From assembly GCA_963855995.1 (NCBI GenBank), contig OY979722.1:2418001-2482000 (forward strand): a stretch of 64,000 bases of DNA. Direction: 5' to 3'. Below are positions 23,425 through 35,700 of the stretch, piece after piece. Below the pieces are notes generated by a model. The model searched no databases and was not told the origin of the DNA. It was given only the letters and a program-made list of their open reading frames with translations. Both the position numbers and the translations under genes were made by a program. The number at the start of each line of letters is the position of its first letter. The stretch's first letter is position 1. The DNA is from Muricea muricata. Lineage: Eukaryota > Cnidaria > Anthozoa > Malacalcyonacea > Plexauridae.

Positions 23425-26400
23425 AATTTTGCGCAAAGTAGCCAGCCTTACAATCTTTTGCAAATATGTGTTGCAGAAAATATAACACTTTAATGCAGCA
23501 AACGAGAAAAGATAAAAACAAAGAAATTTCCCGCTATCTGCCGCTCAGGTAGGGTTACACAATGGCCATAATCCTACCATAAATTTATCCTCTGAATTTA
23601 TAGAGTCCAATTCACAACCGGAAGTACTTGACCGGAAGCTTTCCAGTGACAAAGTTAATCGTAAAATAGATTAAAAATAAAATCAAACCCAGTTCTAGAA
23701 ATGACACGCGGTCGTAATAACATGCTGCTCAGCTGCGTAAAAATGGCCTCGTTGTAGCAGAAAATTTTGGTCGAAAAATCGATGTTTTCTGAAAGATCAG
23801 CGAAAGATTAAGGTTCGTGTGTTAGATTCGCGTATTTCTTGAATGTTGCAGCGTTTTCTTAGTGTAGGGAATGTATTGTATTGTATTGTATTGAATAAAA
23901 TGATAAAAACTGCCTATTGGCCTTCGACGAAGTCAGGAAGGCAGACTGATTTTGCTGTGGTTGGGTTTTAATTTTGTGTGTTTTTTCTTGGGTAATGTAT
24001 TCAATTGTGGAAGTCTTTAAATGTTCTTAATGAAAGGATTCCCTTGGGATATTTTTGCTTGATCAAAGACAATGCTTTGCGAAATTCCAGCGTGTTTATA
24101 GCGAATTACTTTCAAAGTTGATGAACTGGAAATGTATGATATTCACGCACATGTAATATTAAACACTGCGCAAAGATTTTAAGAAGATTGCCAAGAGAAA
24201 ATGATGCATACGAGAGAGAAAAAATTCAGAATAATGTTTTCAAAAGAAACAGCACTCTATGAGTGAATGAGAAATTGCAAAAATTGTTAAAGTGTAAATC
24301 AACCTTATATTTGCAAATGATACATAAAATGAACATGTTTTCTTATTCTATGACAAACCCAGCTTTGTAGCAAAGATAAAGTTACCACTCGAAGACGAGT
24401 TCAATATTGCTACTATGAAATATGCAATCATTCTACCATAAAATTATTTGGACTGCAGCTCAATAATTGGTGTGACACTAAAATTGCATTTTATCAATTA
24501 TGAAAATGAAAAAAGTATGTGTAACAAAATGCTGTCCAATGAAATTTCATTTTCTGAATGAAGAAGCAGAGAAGCATAAACTGTTCAGTAATCACATGTA
24601 ACTGCACATGCCTGTATACTACATGGTTTTTTGGCTAGTAAGCAAAAAATTTTCATTTGTTCCTGCGTGGTTCAAACTTGTCTGAATCTGACAAATTGCA
24701 GCAGGCCTAGGCACCAAAACATTTCTTGAGTATGTACTGTATCATCTTACCAAAGATGACTAGATAAGTATCTATTGCTAATTTTATCATGCAATATTGT
24801 CCGCTGATCAGGAAAAATTAAAAAATCTGCCAAGGAACAGGAAATTAGTCCAAGCACAGAACACTTGTTAGTTTACTTGAACTTACACGAGACCTTTTGA
24901 TCAAGCATTTCAGTTAGCTTCAGGCACTTGCAGGTGGTGCTACTACCTAGGATCCCAACATTTGATAGGCATATCAATGTATTAATATTTTTGTCAGAAT
25001 AAGCTACACCTCCATAATTTGTAGCTCTGCTGCATGTAAGCTCCACATTTTAAGCAAGGAAGTTGATAGGCATGGCCTTCATGATGTGAAATATAAAGAG
25101 GGAAAATGGATAATAGGACAAAAAATGGGAAATAGGATAAAAAAATATGGTATTGATAAATACCATAAAATATGGTATTGATAAATACCATAAAATATAG
25201 TACTTAGGAAATAGGATAAAAAATATGGTATTCTGAAAGCTGAAAACTCAGTTCAGTTATGGAAGAAGAGGGGACACAAGTAACATACTTTCAAATGAAA
25301 ATGTTAGGGAGAAGATCAAAGCAAATTTTATTTCATCAAAGGTAAGGTTAGCAATTGATACTTCAAAACCTTGACTTTTATTGGGTTGGATTACATTTGG
25401 TGTTTATTTTCACATACTATTTGCTTTATTTGTTTTTTTGTTAGGATTTGCTTGCTGGCAGCATTTACATGCTTCATTATAAATAAAAGAAAGAAAATCA
25501 CTGGCTTAAATGAGATGTGTGATGCCAATGAACAATACTGCATTTTATTGTGCAGCATTTTATTAAAGATGTCTTAAACTATTTAGTTTATTCAGCTTCC
25601 ACGCTCGTGGATGAACAGATTTTCCAAACAGACTATTTACTGTTAACATGGGTCCACATTGATGTTCTTATCTGAGAAAACATCAAAGTCTGATGTCAGT
25701 AATAGGCACTGAAGTCAGAAGGTTCCTCTTCTGGCTTAATTTATTTCAAAGTTTGAACCCAGGCCTCCCAGTACCACACATGCTGGCTTATCCCATCTGG
25801 AATTTTTATTTGTGGAGCCCAGATGAAGTTTATGGTACAATGGACAGAACAATATGGGGATGTTTTATAACAATTAGTTTAATTATTTAATGTTACTCAG
25901 TATTGATGAAAACAATATATAGATACAGAGTTTATCACCACTTAACCATCAAAAACAAAAATTTATAACTGGTATCTAAATCTTAATTATATAATCCTAT
26001 TTTTGTGCTCCTAGAAATACACAATAACTGTCAAACATTTCTTATTTTTGAAGAAAGAACAGTACTGTATATCCCTTTGCCAGCAAGTCTTCAAATTTTG
26101 TTGTAAAGTGATGCATATGTGTAGGCTAAAACATATAATATCTGTATGTATTCACAGGAGTAAAGAATAATTATTTGAAGGACAGAACATGAACATATAA
26201 GAAACACAATTTTGATCTGTGCTGATAAAGCAAAGAGGAAAAGAGGTGAAATTGGTTTCCTGTTAAGATTTTTTCATTCATTGTCACTATATGTTTACAC
26301 TAAAGTTATTTCTGTATTTATGTATAGCAAAACAGGATATCAATTCTGTTTAAGGGAAATTCTTGCTCTTTAGTACAGTTTTGTATTTTGCAGAGAAAAA

Positions 26401-26892
26401 ACTAGAAGCCTGGTAGGTATGCATAATTATTTGCTGTAACTATTGCAACAGATGTTTTTGTTTCAGCCTTGAGGTGTACAAATTATTTTAGTATAAGAGG
26501 CCCATGAAAGTGGTAAACAATTTTAGGCACTTCCCTAGATAGAAGATTTTTGGCCCAAAGTTGTGACTTATGATTCCAAAGAATTGTGACTTAAAAACAC
26601 GACACTTGATGGATGACAGACAATTTTCCCCCAAACATAGAACCATTGGTATAGTGGAGGGGGCACACCCCCTGCTCTGGTGGTGGTTACTGGATATGTT
26701 AGGATGCTAAGTTTAAGCACTTCTTTCACACAAAAACATTTACTTGGTCTTCAGCTCTCTTCTTCGTATTTTGAGCACTTTCTTCGGTGAAACTAAGCTA
26801 ATGGGGAGACTGATGAAAGTTTCAGTACGCTATCAACGGAGGCATAGGTAATGCTAACGTATTTTGACGGTTTCTATAGTGCATAAAACAAG
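23425..26892. other. Divergent intergenic region between OPLAH and the zinc-finger gene
   Basis: OPLAH runs left from 23424 and the zinc-finger gene runs right from 26893, so both promoters should lie here. I cannot place a TATA box or transcription start with confidence. A TGTAT pentamer array lies at about 23871-23893. A short tandem/hairpin array of TATGGTATTGATAAATACCA lies at about 25146-25200. No convincing exon was seen. Confidence 0.5.
25146..25200. repeat. Short tandem repeat of a self-complementary unit
   Basis: TATGGTATTGATAAATACCATA is repeated in tandem with ~26-bp spacing. Each unit can fold on itself (TATGGTAT/ATACCATA). Confidence 0.65.
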
Positions 26893-29800
26893 ATGAGGAA
26901 AAGCCGTATATCCTTCAGCATCAACAAGAAACAGGCCAAAAATGAAGGTGGTGAATCCAATATGGCAGGCCCAGAGCCCTCGCCAACTGCAAGCCAGGAG
27001 ACAGCGTTCAAACCCTCGTCCTATTACGCATGCCGTTTCTGCTGTAAGCGTTTTAAATCTGAGCAATCTTACCAGACGCACAGCAAGTCGAAGAAACACG
27101 CTAAAGCCGTGAAAGCTGGTGCCGAGTTTGAGCTGAAGAAAAGCCGCACGTGTTCCGGATGCAAGCAGGATTTTGAAACGAGGCTGCAGATGACGCAACA
27201 CTGTAAGAAAAACAGTCATATGCCGTTGGTGCAGAAGACTAGCATAAGGAACCCAGTTTACGGAAAACCCTACACCGATGCGGAGCAAGAAGACCCGTTC
27301 GTGAGCATCAAGTACTACTCACCGTACTACTGTGAGCTCTGTGATCTTGACTGCGTCAATGCTCTGCACTATGACGATCACACGAAAGGCGAGCGTCACG
27401 GGAAAGCTGTCGAGAAGCGTGCTGAGCAAGGAAAAGGCGTCTTGGTCGACCTCGATACGAACGAGGTGGATACAAGTGATCGCTGTCTGATGATTATGAA
27501 CAAAGTAGAGCCCGTGACTGAGACAGTGTCTGCGTACTACTGTGGGATTTGCGATATGGATTGCCGCTCAGAGGTGATGAGAACACTAACGATATTATTA
27601 CGATAATACCCTTTTACTTATTAAGAGAATTGAAGATACCCCCTCCCTGGGATACCCCCTTCCCCAGACACCCCTTTCACATTCCCAGTTCGTATGTTAA
27701 CATAGTGCCAGGTGGCAGAGCTCGATAAAGTGGTTAAGAAAACTCTTTTTTTAACGGATAAACAAAGTCGAGCAATTACACATAGGAAGGTCTATTTGAG
27801 CTATTTTATGAATTCGCTTAAATCTTACCGTTGCCACTACTACACTTGCCAGTTAGTCTGATGGTAGTTCGAAATCCTTCCAAGCAAGGTGACGTCCTCA
27901 GTACTTTCTAATTTTCTCGAGTTAAGACACTTAAACCCTTCAGAAATTATTCAACTTAAAATGAAGTGCTGCACAATTATTACCCTCCAGCGTCTTCAAT
28001 ACTTCCTAGAAGTGATAACGGTATCTTAGAAGTAGTGTCGTTGTGTAACCACCCGCTCATTATCTTGTTTGTTTTCCCAGATTGCCTATACAGAACACGT
28101 GACCAGCAAAGAGCACCAAGTTCGCATGGAAGGTCATGGTCAAATCAAAATATCCTGTGACCTCTGCTGCATGACGTTCAACAGTGAAAACAATCACAAA
28201 ATGCATTTAAAAAGCAAGAAGCACGCAAACAACCTCGCCGCAAGGCAAAGGCTTTTGCCACTCGATGCAGACCCGGAAAAAGAAAGTGTTCATGATCTGC
28301 GAGATAAGATTAAGAGGACCATCTCGCCTCCACTGGAAAACTTTGATAAAATTAAAGTGAACATCGCCCGTGATCCCACAGACGAAGTCAATCCTCGGTC
28401 TGTGATGGTGGATATCGAAGCTGATGAGGAAGATGCCATGGAAATGGGCATGCCCAGGGTAAGCAGAGTTAAGCAGGGATAAGATAGGGTGTGAGTATCC
28501 TTTCAGTACACTTCATTGTCCCTCTCTGACTAGGCGGGGGTAAAAAATTAAGTTGTTCGTGTGCGTTGATTCATACTCTAAGGCAGGTATGTTTTTATAC
28601 TTAGTTAGCTTGGACATTGCTTAAAGTTATTCCTTTTTACTAGTAGCCTTGGCCAATAAACTCTTATCAACATGGAACAGATTGTAGAAAACTCGCGGTT
28701 ATAACCACCTCGGATTCGATTAAGCTTGATCGATTAAGCTTGCTATATAGTCTTAACAAGTCACCTGACCGCGCAGCTGAGTCGAGGAGCCTTGGACTAG
28801 CGTGCCAAAGGTCACAGGTTGTATTTCCGCCGTGGTCAGGTATGTTTGCCGGTATATGTAATTTTATATGCGTTGCTCTTTAGGTGACACTGGATAAAAA
28901 AGAGAAGAAAGAACTAGAGAAAAAACTGAAAGAAGACGAGGAAGAACGGGGGAAATGGGCAAAGCGTCGAGAGGAAGAATATGGCAAGAAGAGAGCTGAG
29001 ATCTTGAAAGTGTCGAAACGGGATACCAAAGTTTCTCCCACCGAACCCAAAGGACGAGGCCAACCTGGTGATACTCGTGGACGAGGCAGAGGCAGAGGCA
29101 AAGGCGCCGTTTTCGATGATAAGTACAAATGGGTAGCACCTGCTCTGAGGAATCAAGGCGAAAAGTCGGATAGCAGTTCGTCCCGGGAGAGATACTCCAG
29201 AGATGAGAAGGAGAGGTATTCCAAAGACCACGGATCACGTGAGCGGTATTCTAGAGATGATTCAAAGAGTGATAAGCGAGAGAAAAAAGACAGCAAGTCC
29301 AGTCGTCACCGGAAGACGTACGACGACGATAAGTACACGAGTGATTCCGATGACGAGCGAGTCATTTTGAAGAAAGGTGAGCGAAAAACAGTGGATGGTG
29401 ACGATGATGATTTGAGAAAAGTTATTAACAAACAGCGAGGAATTGTGGAAAAAGATGATGGGAATTCTCTTGTGTTTGATTATGGTCATCAAAGTATGGA
29501 GAACGCAAGCGACGAGAGACCGCAGTTGAAAGGATTCTTCGGGGGAGCATTTGCTCACCTGCGGGAAGATAACAGCACAAGCCAAGATACGAAGAAGGAG
29601 ATGGATTATGGTGTTGATAAGATGGATGAAGCCAAAGAACCGGAGAAGGATCCTGGTAAGGACATGGAGCGGACGCTCCTGCTGGAGTTGTTGAAACGTC
29701 AGTTTCCCGATATTCGCTATCTTACCGAGAGGCAAGGCGGCCTGGAGCTGATGCAGAAGATCTTTGGTGCACAGGGTATGAGTGGATTAGCAGGACTGGA

Positions 29801-32800
29801 TCTCGAGGGAACAGGTTCTGTGGCTAGTGTTAGAAGTGACGAAGGTAGCGTAAAGAGTCAGCAGTACAAGCAGGAGGGAAATGCATTAGGTTTGGTGCCG
29901 GGAGAAGTGGCACCTGTTGAAGAAAAGAAAATGGAAGAAAAGTCTTCGGCGCAAGAGAAACGAGAGTCGAGGCGAGATCGACGAAGTTACAGTCGTAGCC
30001 GAAGCAAAAGCCGAGAAAGGTATAGTTTGATATTTTTATGATGATGCATCTTTGTTTCGGTTGTGATGTTAAACACCTTGTTTTATGGTGACTTCGAAAT
30101 TCACATTGGTCAGTGTTATGTATGTATGTACACTTTATTTAAATGGGGTACGTAATTACAGTGTATCTGTATTCTCCCTTACGGCCCTAAATAGGTGTTG
30201 TATCCTATCCGAGATTCAGACACATTTATCTTGCAGAAATTATTCAACATCTAGTGCGACAAAATCATTTACCCTGTAAACCAGGCTAACTGGCTATTTT
30301 TCCGAGTAGTTTTTTATCTTTTCAAAAAAATTTCCGTAGAGCTTTAGTAAGGCATGGTAAGTAAGCGTCGGGCAATTCTGGGAAGTTGTATTGTTATAGT
30401 ATTTGTCATAATATTATTTTATCACTTGTTAGATGCCATATTGGTAAAATAACCAGCTGATCTGACCGTGAGTAAAAGTCCTGGAACTAGCTACCAATTA
30501 GAAACCATTTTGCTGTTGTTGATCACTTATATCTTTTGTTTTCCTTTGTGAAACTTTTTGAAACTTAGTAACTGTCTTTATAATAAAGAACATTATAAGT
30601 GTACGAAAATTTTACACACAAAGTAAATTATATTTCATGAGAAATTTGGATCGAAGAGTGGATTTCTATTTGACAACTAGTGCCAGTACTGTTCCGTGTT
30701 TTCAGATCAACTGGAAGTAGACGATTGACAATTTAGATGTATTGGATAAGTGTATTAGTTAAGATGAAGATTATGAGTGATACTTCAGTGTCTCTCCGGC
30801 TCAGTGCAGTAGCTGTGTTGTGCTCCACGCTCGCTTTTGCAAAAGCACGCCCATTAATCACACTGCTAAAAAGTGCAAAATATGTTTTTAAGACTGATAT
30901 AAAAATTTGTTACTGTTTTCATTTCTACAGGCGAAGAAGCCGAAGTCGTAGTGGTAGCAGAAGTCGGAGTAGCAGAAAGAAAAGCCGGTACAGTTCATCC
31001 AAACGGTCGAGATCAAGAAGTTCATCAAGAGATAAATACAGCAAAAGATCGAGACGCACACCTAGTCCAGATAAACGTAAAAGGGGGGAAAAGGTTGACA
31101 AAAGTTCGGACGAGAAAGATCAAAGCAAGACGAGCGAGAAGGTTAAAAAAGAAAACTCAATTTCTCAAGCAAAGGCCAAAAGTAAAGACGCAAAAGACAA
31201 GGCATTGACGAAGTGGACGGTATCGAATTGGTCGGGCGGCAACGAGAAAGACGGCAAGGAGGTTGAGGATACCAGCGAGAAAAGGAAAACAGATGAGAAA
31301 GGGTCGAAAAAAAGTGACAAAAAAGAAGATAAGAAGTACAAGGAGAAGGAAGTAGTGAAAGAAGAGGCTTCGCGCAAGACGAAACGTAAAGAGGAACCTA
31401 AAATAGATCGGGAAGAGGATAAGAAACGACAGAAAAGAAACAGCGAAGGAGATAAAATATTTGAAGATGCCAGTGACTATGAAGACATTGATCTAGGGGC
31501 GATGAGTGATCTTAAGAAACAGTTTGAAAATGATTACGAGGATGGAGATGAACAGCGTCGTTCTGAAGCAGACGAGAAACGACGCTCTGACACAGACGAG
31601 AAACGTCGTTCTGACTCCAGCAGTCGCAAGGCAAGGGGAAGTTCAAAGTCGGGAGAAGACAAGGAGAGTAGAACAGATCAGAAAAGACGAGATACAGAGG
31701 GCAGAAGTGATGATAAGAGAAGGGATATGGAAGGCAGAGAGGAAAAACGTAGAAAGAAATATGATCGTTATGATTACGACGACGATACTAGTGATACAGA
31801 AATGGACGAGTTACAGAAAGATCTTCTTGCTAATCTGGCAAAAGTTGAAAACTTAGGGCGTGTTCTACCACCTGCTGGACCGCCGTTCCCTATGGCTCCC
31901 GGGGGCCAATTCATGCCCCCGTTTTCCGGCCCTCCACCGCTGTCTGGTCCACCGCTGTCTGGGCCACCACTGTCCGGCGCTCCACCACCATTTGGACTAC
32001 TCCCTGGGGTAGCTGGACCTTATCCACCTGGGCCAGGCTTGGCTCCAGCCCCAGCGCCCGAGCTTCGAATCCCGCCTCCTCCCGTAAATCCAAATACAGC
32101 CTTGACTTACATCCAGCCATCTGAACAAAGAAGCCTTCCCTCCCGGATTTCAGAATCTTCATCGACTGATCGTGCGCTGAAATCCTTATTAAGCCAAGTC
32201 AGTGCTCTTGGGGCTGGAGCGAAAACAATTACAACCTCGTCTGCTTTAAGACCTTTAAGTTCGGTGAGATCAGAAACTGATCAACTTTCTTCAGAGCTTC
32301 ATAGACTTGGCGAAACCTACAGCGATGAGCTCGAAGCTTCTGACGACGCAGACGACTCCGGTTCAAGACCTTTGAAGTCTATACTAAAGAAGAAATCTAA
32401 GTTCTCACTTGGAGATGGCAAGGAGCAATCGTCGAGTGGACTACCAAAGCATGCAGTTGGGGCAGAGTACGTCGTGAATACAGGCGAACAAGCGAAGTAC
32501 TTCTGTCAACTTTGCGATGTGCAGTTTGCCACGTCGTCGGCAAAGAATTTACATCTTCGTGGACCAAAACATTTGGCGATGTTTATGAAGCATAAATCAC
32601 CGTTGATTGACGAGATGATACAACAAGCAATGGGCGTGATGGTCGGAACGAGCCAGGGAAACGAAGAAGCTGCAGAAGACAGCGATGACGAAAAAGAAGT
32701 TCAATCCGAGATTATTAAAAAGGTGAAAGAAGAAGCGAGGGATTCGAGTTCTCCACCACCAAAACGAAGTAGCCAATCTCCTGAGCCGGTAAGAGAAAGT

Positions 32801-35700
32801 TCAGAAAGGGAAAGAAGCGTCTCGCCCTACGATAATCGCGAGCCACGCTTGTATATCGATGAAAGAACGGGAAGAATTGTTCAAGCTGGTGGATTTTACA
32901 GCGAGGAGAAAGCTGGGAGGAGTGAGGGCACCAGAGGGGATCCACGGGAATCTAAGGAGGATACTCAAGTACCTAGGGAAGATCAATCTACGTCAAGTAA
33001 AAGTTCTGAAAGTGGTCCAAAGATGGAGCTGGGTGCAGTTCCAACTCCAGATGAGTACGACCGACTCTCTCAAAGGGCAAAAGATGTTTTGACCCGCGAA
33101 GAGTACGCACAGCTACCAGCCAGCACTAGAAAATTGTTGTTGCTTGAAACTAGTGAACAGCAAGAAGCGCGGGAACCAGAGCAAAGCGGTAGAGCGAAAG
33201 AAACTGATGCTCCTGGTAGTAGTATGCCAAAAGATCAACCTTTGACCACAAGGGACTATCAAGGGCCTGATCTGACAAGGCCAAGCGAACAAGCACCAGC
33301 TAAAAGTTCGATCAAAGACTATGACGAGCTTTCGGCAAGAGCAAGATCACTCTTGACTCGGGAAGAATATGAGAGACTACCAGCACGAGACAAGGAATAT
33401 CTTTCCAGAGAGGAGTACCTGACCAGAGAAGACTATGATAAACAAACTGCTGCAAGAGAAGCAGCGCCGTTGCGTCGAGACGAGTTCGAGGTGAGAACGA
33501 TGTACCTTGAAATTTAGAATTAGAGATTAGGATTAGACAACACGTTAGAATTCAAAACACACTAGGAAATTACATTAGAAAACACATTAGAATTAGAGAA
33601 CACATTAGAATTTAAAGCACGTTAGAATTTAAAGCACATTAGAAAACACGTTAGAATTACTGTGTAATTGACCTATGTTTTTTCAAAATTATGCCCCTGA
33701 ACAGCAATATAGGTGGCTAACTTTCCTGAAACGTTACAATTGGGCAAGAATGCAATAGGCACATGTCGTGACGATGAAAAACTTTATTTCTGCATAAACC
33801 AAAACAAAAACATAAATATTGACTTCTACTGCAATTAGTTTCCCAGCCATCTATGCTATTACCTATGGCGGTCTTCTTAAGATTTTCTTAGTCTACGTTT
33901 TTCCAAAGCCAATCTGAAATCTCTCTAATTCCGTATTTTAACCACGTTTCTAGGTGGCCGCACGCGAGAGAGAACGGCTGGCTGTGAGAGAAATGGTGGC
34001 GCGAGAAACGTATGATCGTTTGGATCGAGAAAGGCTTGCCGAACTTGATAGGCTGACCGAGCGAGAACGATTGGCGCTAGCAGACCGAGACAGACTGTCC
34101 CTCGCGGACCGTGATAGGCTTTCACTAGCAAGCCGAGATCGTCTGCCTTTGGCTGATCGAGACAGACTGGCACTAGCAGACCGTGATAGATTGGCACTTG
34201 CGGATCGCGATAGGCTGGCTCTGGCAGACCGCGAGAGGCTGAGCGTGCTGGCTGATCGGGACAGATTAGCAGAACGTGATAGACTTGTACATCGAGAGTA
34301 CTATGACAGATATGGACCGCCTAGGGACGAATATTCATGTAAGTACAGTACTTGATTTGTAGTGTTGTTACTGTATGTGCTACTGTACTCTGTGTTACTG
34401 TATATGCAGTAACGTGTCGGATTTTTTTCTGTCAGAACAGTCTGAAGGATTGCTTGCCTAGGGTGGCAATTCACCTTTGGTTTCACCAGCAATTCACCAA
34501 CACTACGCATGCTGGTTAAATAGTTCATCACTCATAAATTTTTTATTCCTAGACCGGCCTGGCCCTGATGAGTATGCGCGAGAACGAGGCAGACCAATAC
34601 CGCGTGACGAATATAACAGATACATTGGCCCATTGGATGATGACTTGGCACAGCGCAGAGAAGAATATGCCAGACAACGCATGCGCGAGGAATATGGGCG
34701 TCCTTCGCCCAGAGAGGGATACAGAGATCCAGAATACCGACGAGATCCAAGAGACGCACCTCCCACGAGAGAGCCAATGGATGCGAGATCACCAGCCACA
34801 CGGGATCCCAGGGACGAGAGACCTCCACCCGGAAGAGACTACAGGGACTGGGACAGGTCACGTGAGATGTATAACGAGCCGCGACCACGTGATGTGCGCG
34901 TGGTGTCCGATAGAGGTGGTCCAGGCGGTTATGGTGAGAGAAGAATGAGCCCTCCGAGGGAGTGGCCACGTGCAGCCGAAGGTGATCAACGTGGTCAAGG
35001 AGGGGGACAAGACCCCAGAGAAACACCGGCAAGCGGTGGAGAGTCAGCACGTCCGACCGAAGGAGAGAGAAGAGCAGATGAAACTGCGAATAAAGGAGAG
35101 GAAAATGCCGGAAGGTAAAACATTATTTTGATGCTTAATTCATTTTGTGAGTGACCTGGGACTTGTGTCTCTTCTGAACAGCTTACCGCACAGCTTAAAT
35201 AAGAAACATTGGTTTTATTGAATTAGAGAATTCGAAGAAGTTGTGGTATTTGCCACACTTTTTAGATGCGATAAAATTCATGCCCTTGCGTGACCGTCAT
35301 ATACAACAGTACTTTCCTTTCAATGACATAGACTGATGAATAACGTCGATCGACAGAGCAGATGACTTCACAGGTGTCATGTACTTTTTTCAATTATGTT
35401 TCTAGACAGGGCTCATACGAAGCTCGACCAGTAGCAGATCGCCGTGAGGTGACAGACACTCGTGCTTATGGTCAGCAGCCATACCGCGACGATGAAAGTG
35501 ATCAACGGTACCGTGGGCGCGATGCGGGCCCGGATCAATACGAAGGCCAAGGCTATGATTCAAGACGTGGTGGTCCGGGTGGATCCCGAGGACACAGAGG
35601 GCGAGGTGGTGGCAATCGTGGTGGCCAAAGGGGACATTCTAGGAATACTGGGTACACAAGAGGACAGCCGAGGCGGGGTGGTCAAGGAGGACGTTACTAG
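26893..35700 (+). CDS. Large multi-zinc-finger (U1/matrin-type) RS/RGG protein, probable RNA-binding nuclear protein
   Basis: Seven spliced exons: 26893-27573, 28081-28458, 28884-30019, 30931-33490, 33954-34338, 34553-35114 and 35406-35700. Together they give about 1998 aa with frame kept at all six junctions. Six C2H2 fingers of the U1/matrin class (C-x2-C ... H-x5-H) are visible: YACRFCCKRF (about 45-72), TCSGCKQDF (about 90), YYCELCDLDC (about 141), YYCGICDMDC (about 212, split by intron 1), ISCDLCCMTF (about 258) and YFCQLCDVQF (about 1253). Between finger 5 and finger 6 there are Lys/Glu-rich, RS-like (RRRSRSRSGSRSRSS) and Pro-rich (PPLSGPPLSGPPL) stretches. Exon 5 is an Arg/Asp/Leu octapeptide array. 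The C terminus is RGG-rich (GRGGGNRGGQRG). This points to RNA or pre-mRNA binding in the nucleus. Fingers of this class occur in ZFR and ZNF318, but no DZF domain is present and I cannot name an orthologue. Met24 (26962) is an alternative start. Confidence 0.85.
28763..28849 (+). mobile_element. tRNA-derived SINE fragment in zinc-finger gene intron 2
   Basis: CCTGACCGCGCAGCTGAG and CCTTGGACTAGCGTG are followed by a degenerate B box (GGTCACAGGTTGTATTTCC) and GTGGTCAGGTATG. It is the same family as the SINE at 14594. It ends about 35 bp upstream of exon 3. Confidence 0.55.
30453..30714 (+). mobile_element. 260-bp TIR repeat (family B), full copy
   Basis: It starts CCAGCTGATCTGACCGTGAG and ends TTTTCAGATCAACTGG, so the first and last 13 bp are inverted repeats with one mismatch. 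Internal blocks match the copies at 10047, 20261 and 62398. It sits in the intron between exons 3 and 4 of the zinc-finger gene. Confidence 0.8.
33525..33660 (+). repeat. Short degenerate tandem repeat (ACATTAGAATT)n
   Basis: Units of the type ACACATTAGAATTAGAGA and GCACGTTAGAATTTAAA recur in the intron immediately after the exon-4 donor of the zinc-finger gene. Confidence 0.65.
34060..34270 (+). repeat. 24-bp coding tandem repeat (RDRLALAD octapeptide)
   Basis: In exon 5 of the zinc-finger gene the octapeptide RDRLALAD (with S, P or E variants) recurs about eight times. This corresponds to a 24-bp DNA unit. Synonymous differences between units show that it is not a very recent expansion. 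A charged alpha-helical rod is likely. Confidence 0.8.

Noticed and set aside
28864..29238. Minus-strand ORFs opposite the zinc-finger gene exon 3 (and others opposite exons 4-7)
   Set aside because: They are shadows of a charged, repetitive plus-strand coding sequence that splices in frame with zinc-finger exons.
30737..30930. N-terminal extension of the exon-4 reading frame of the zinc-finger gene
   Set aside because: The frame is open upstream, but a TTTCTACAG acceptor at 30930 joins exon 3 in frame (AG|G, within an RS run), so the upstream part is intron.
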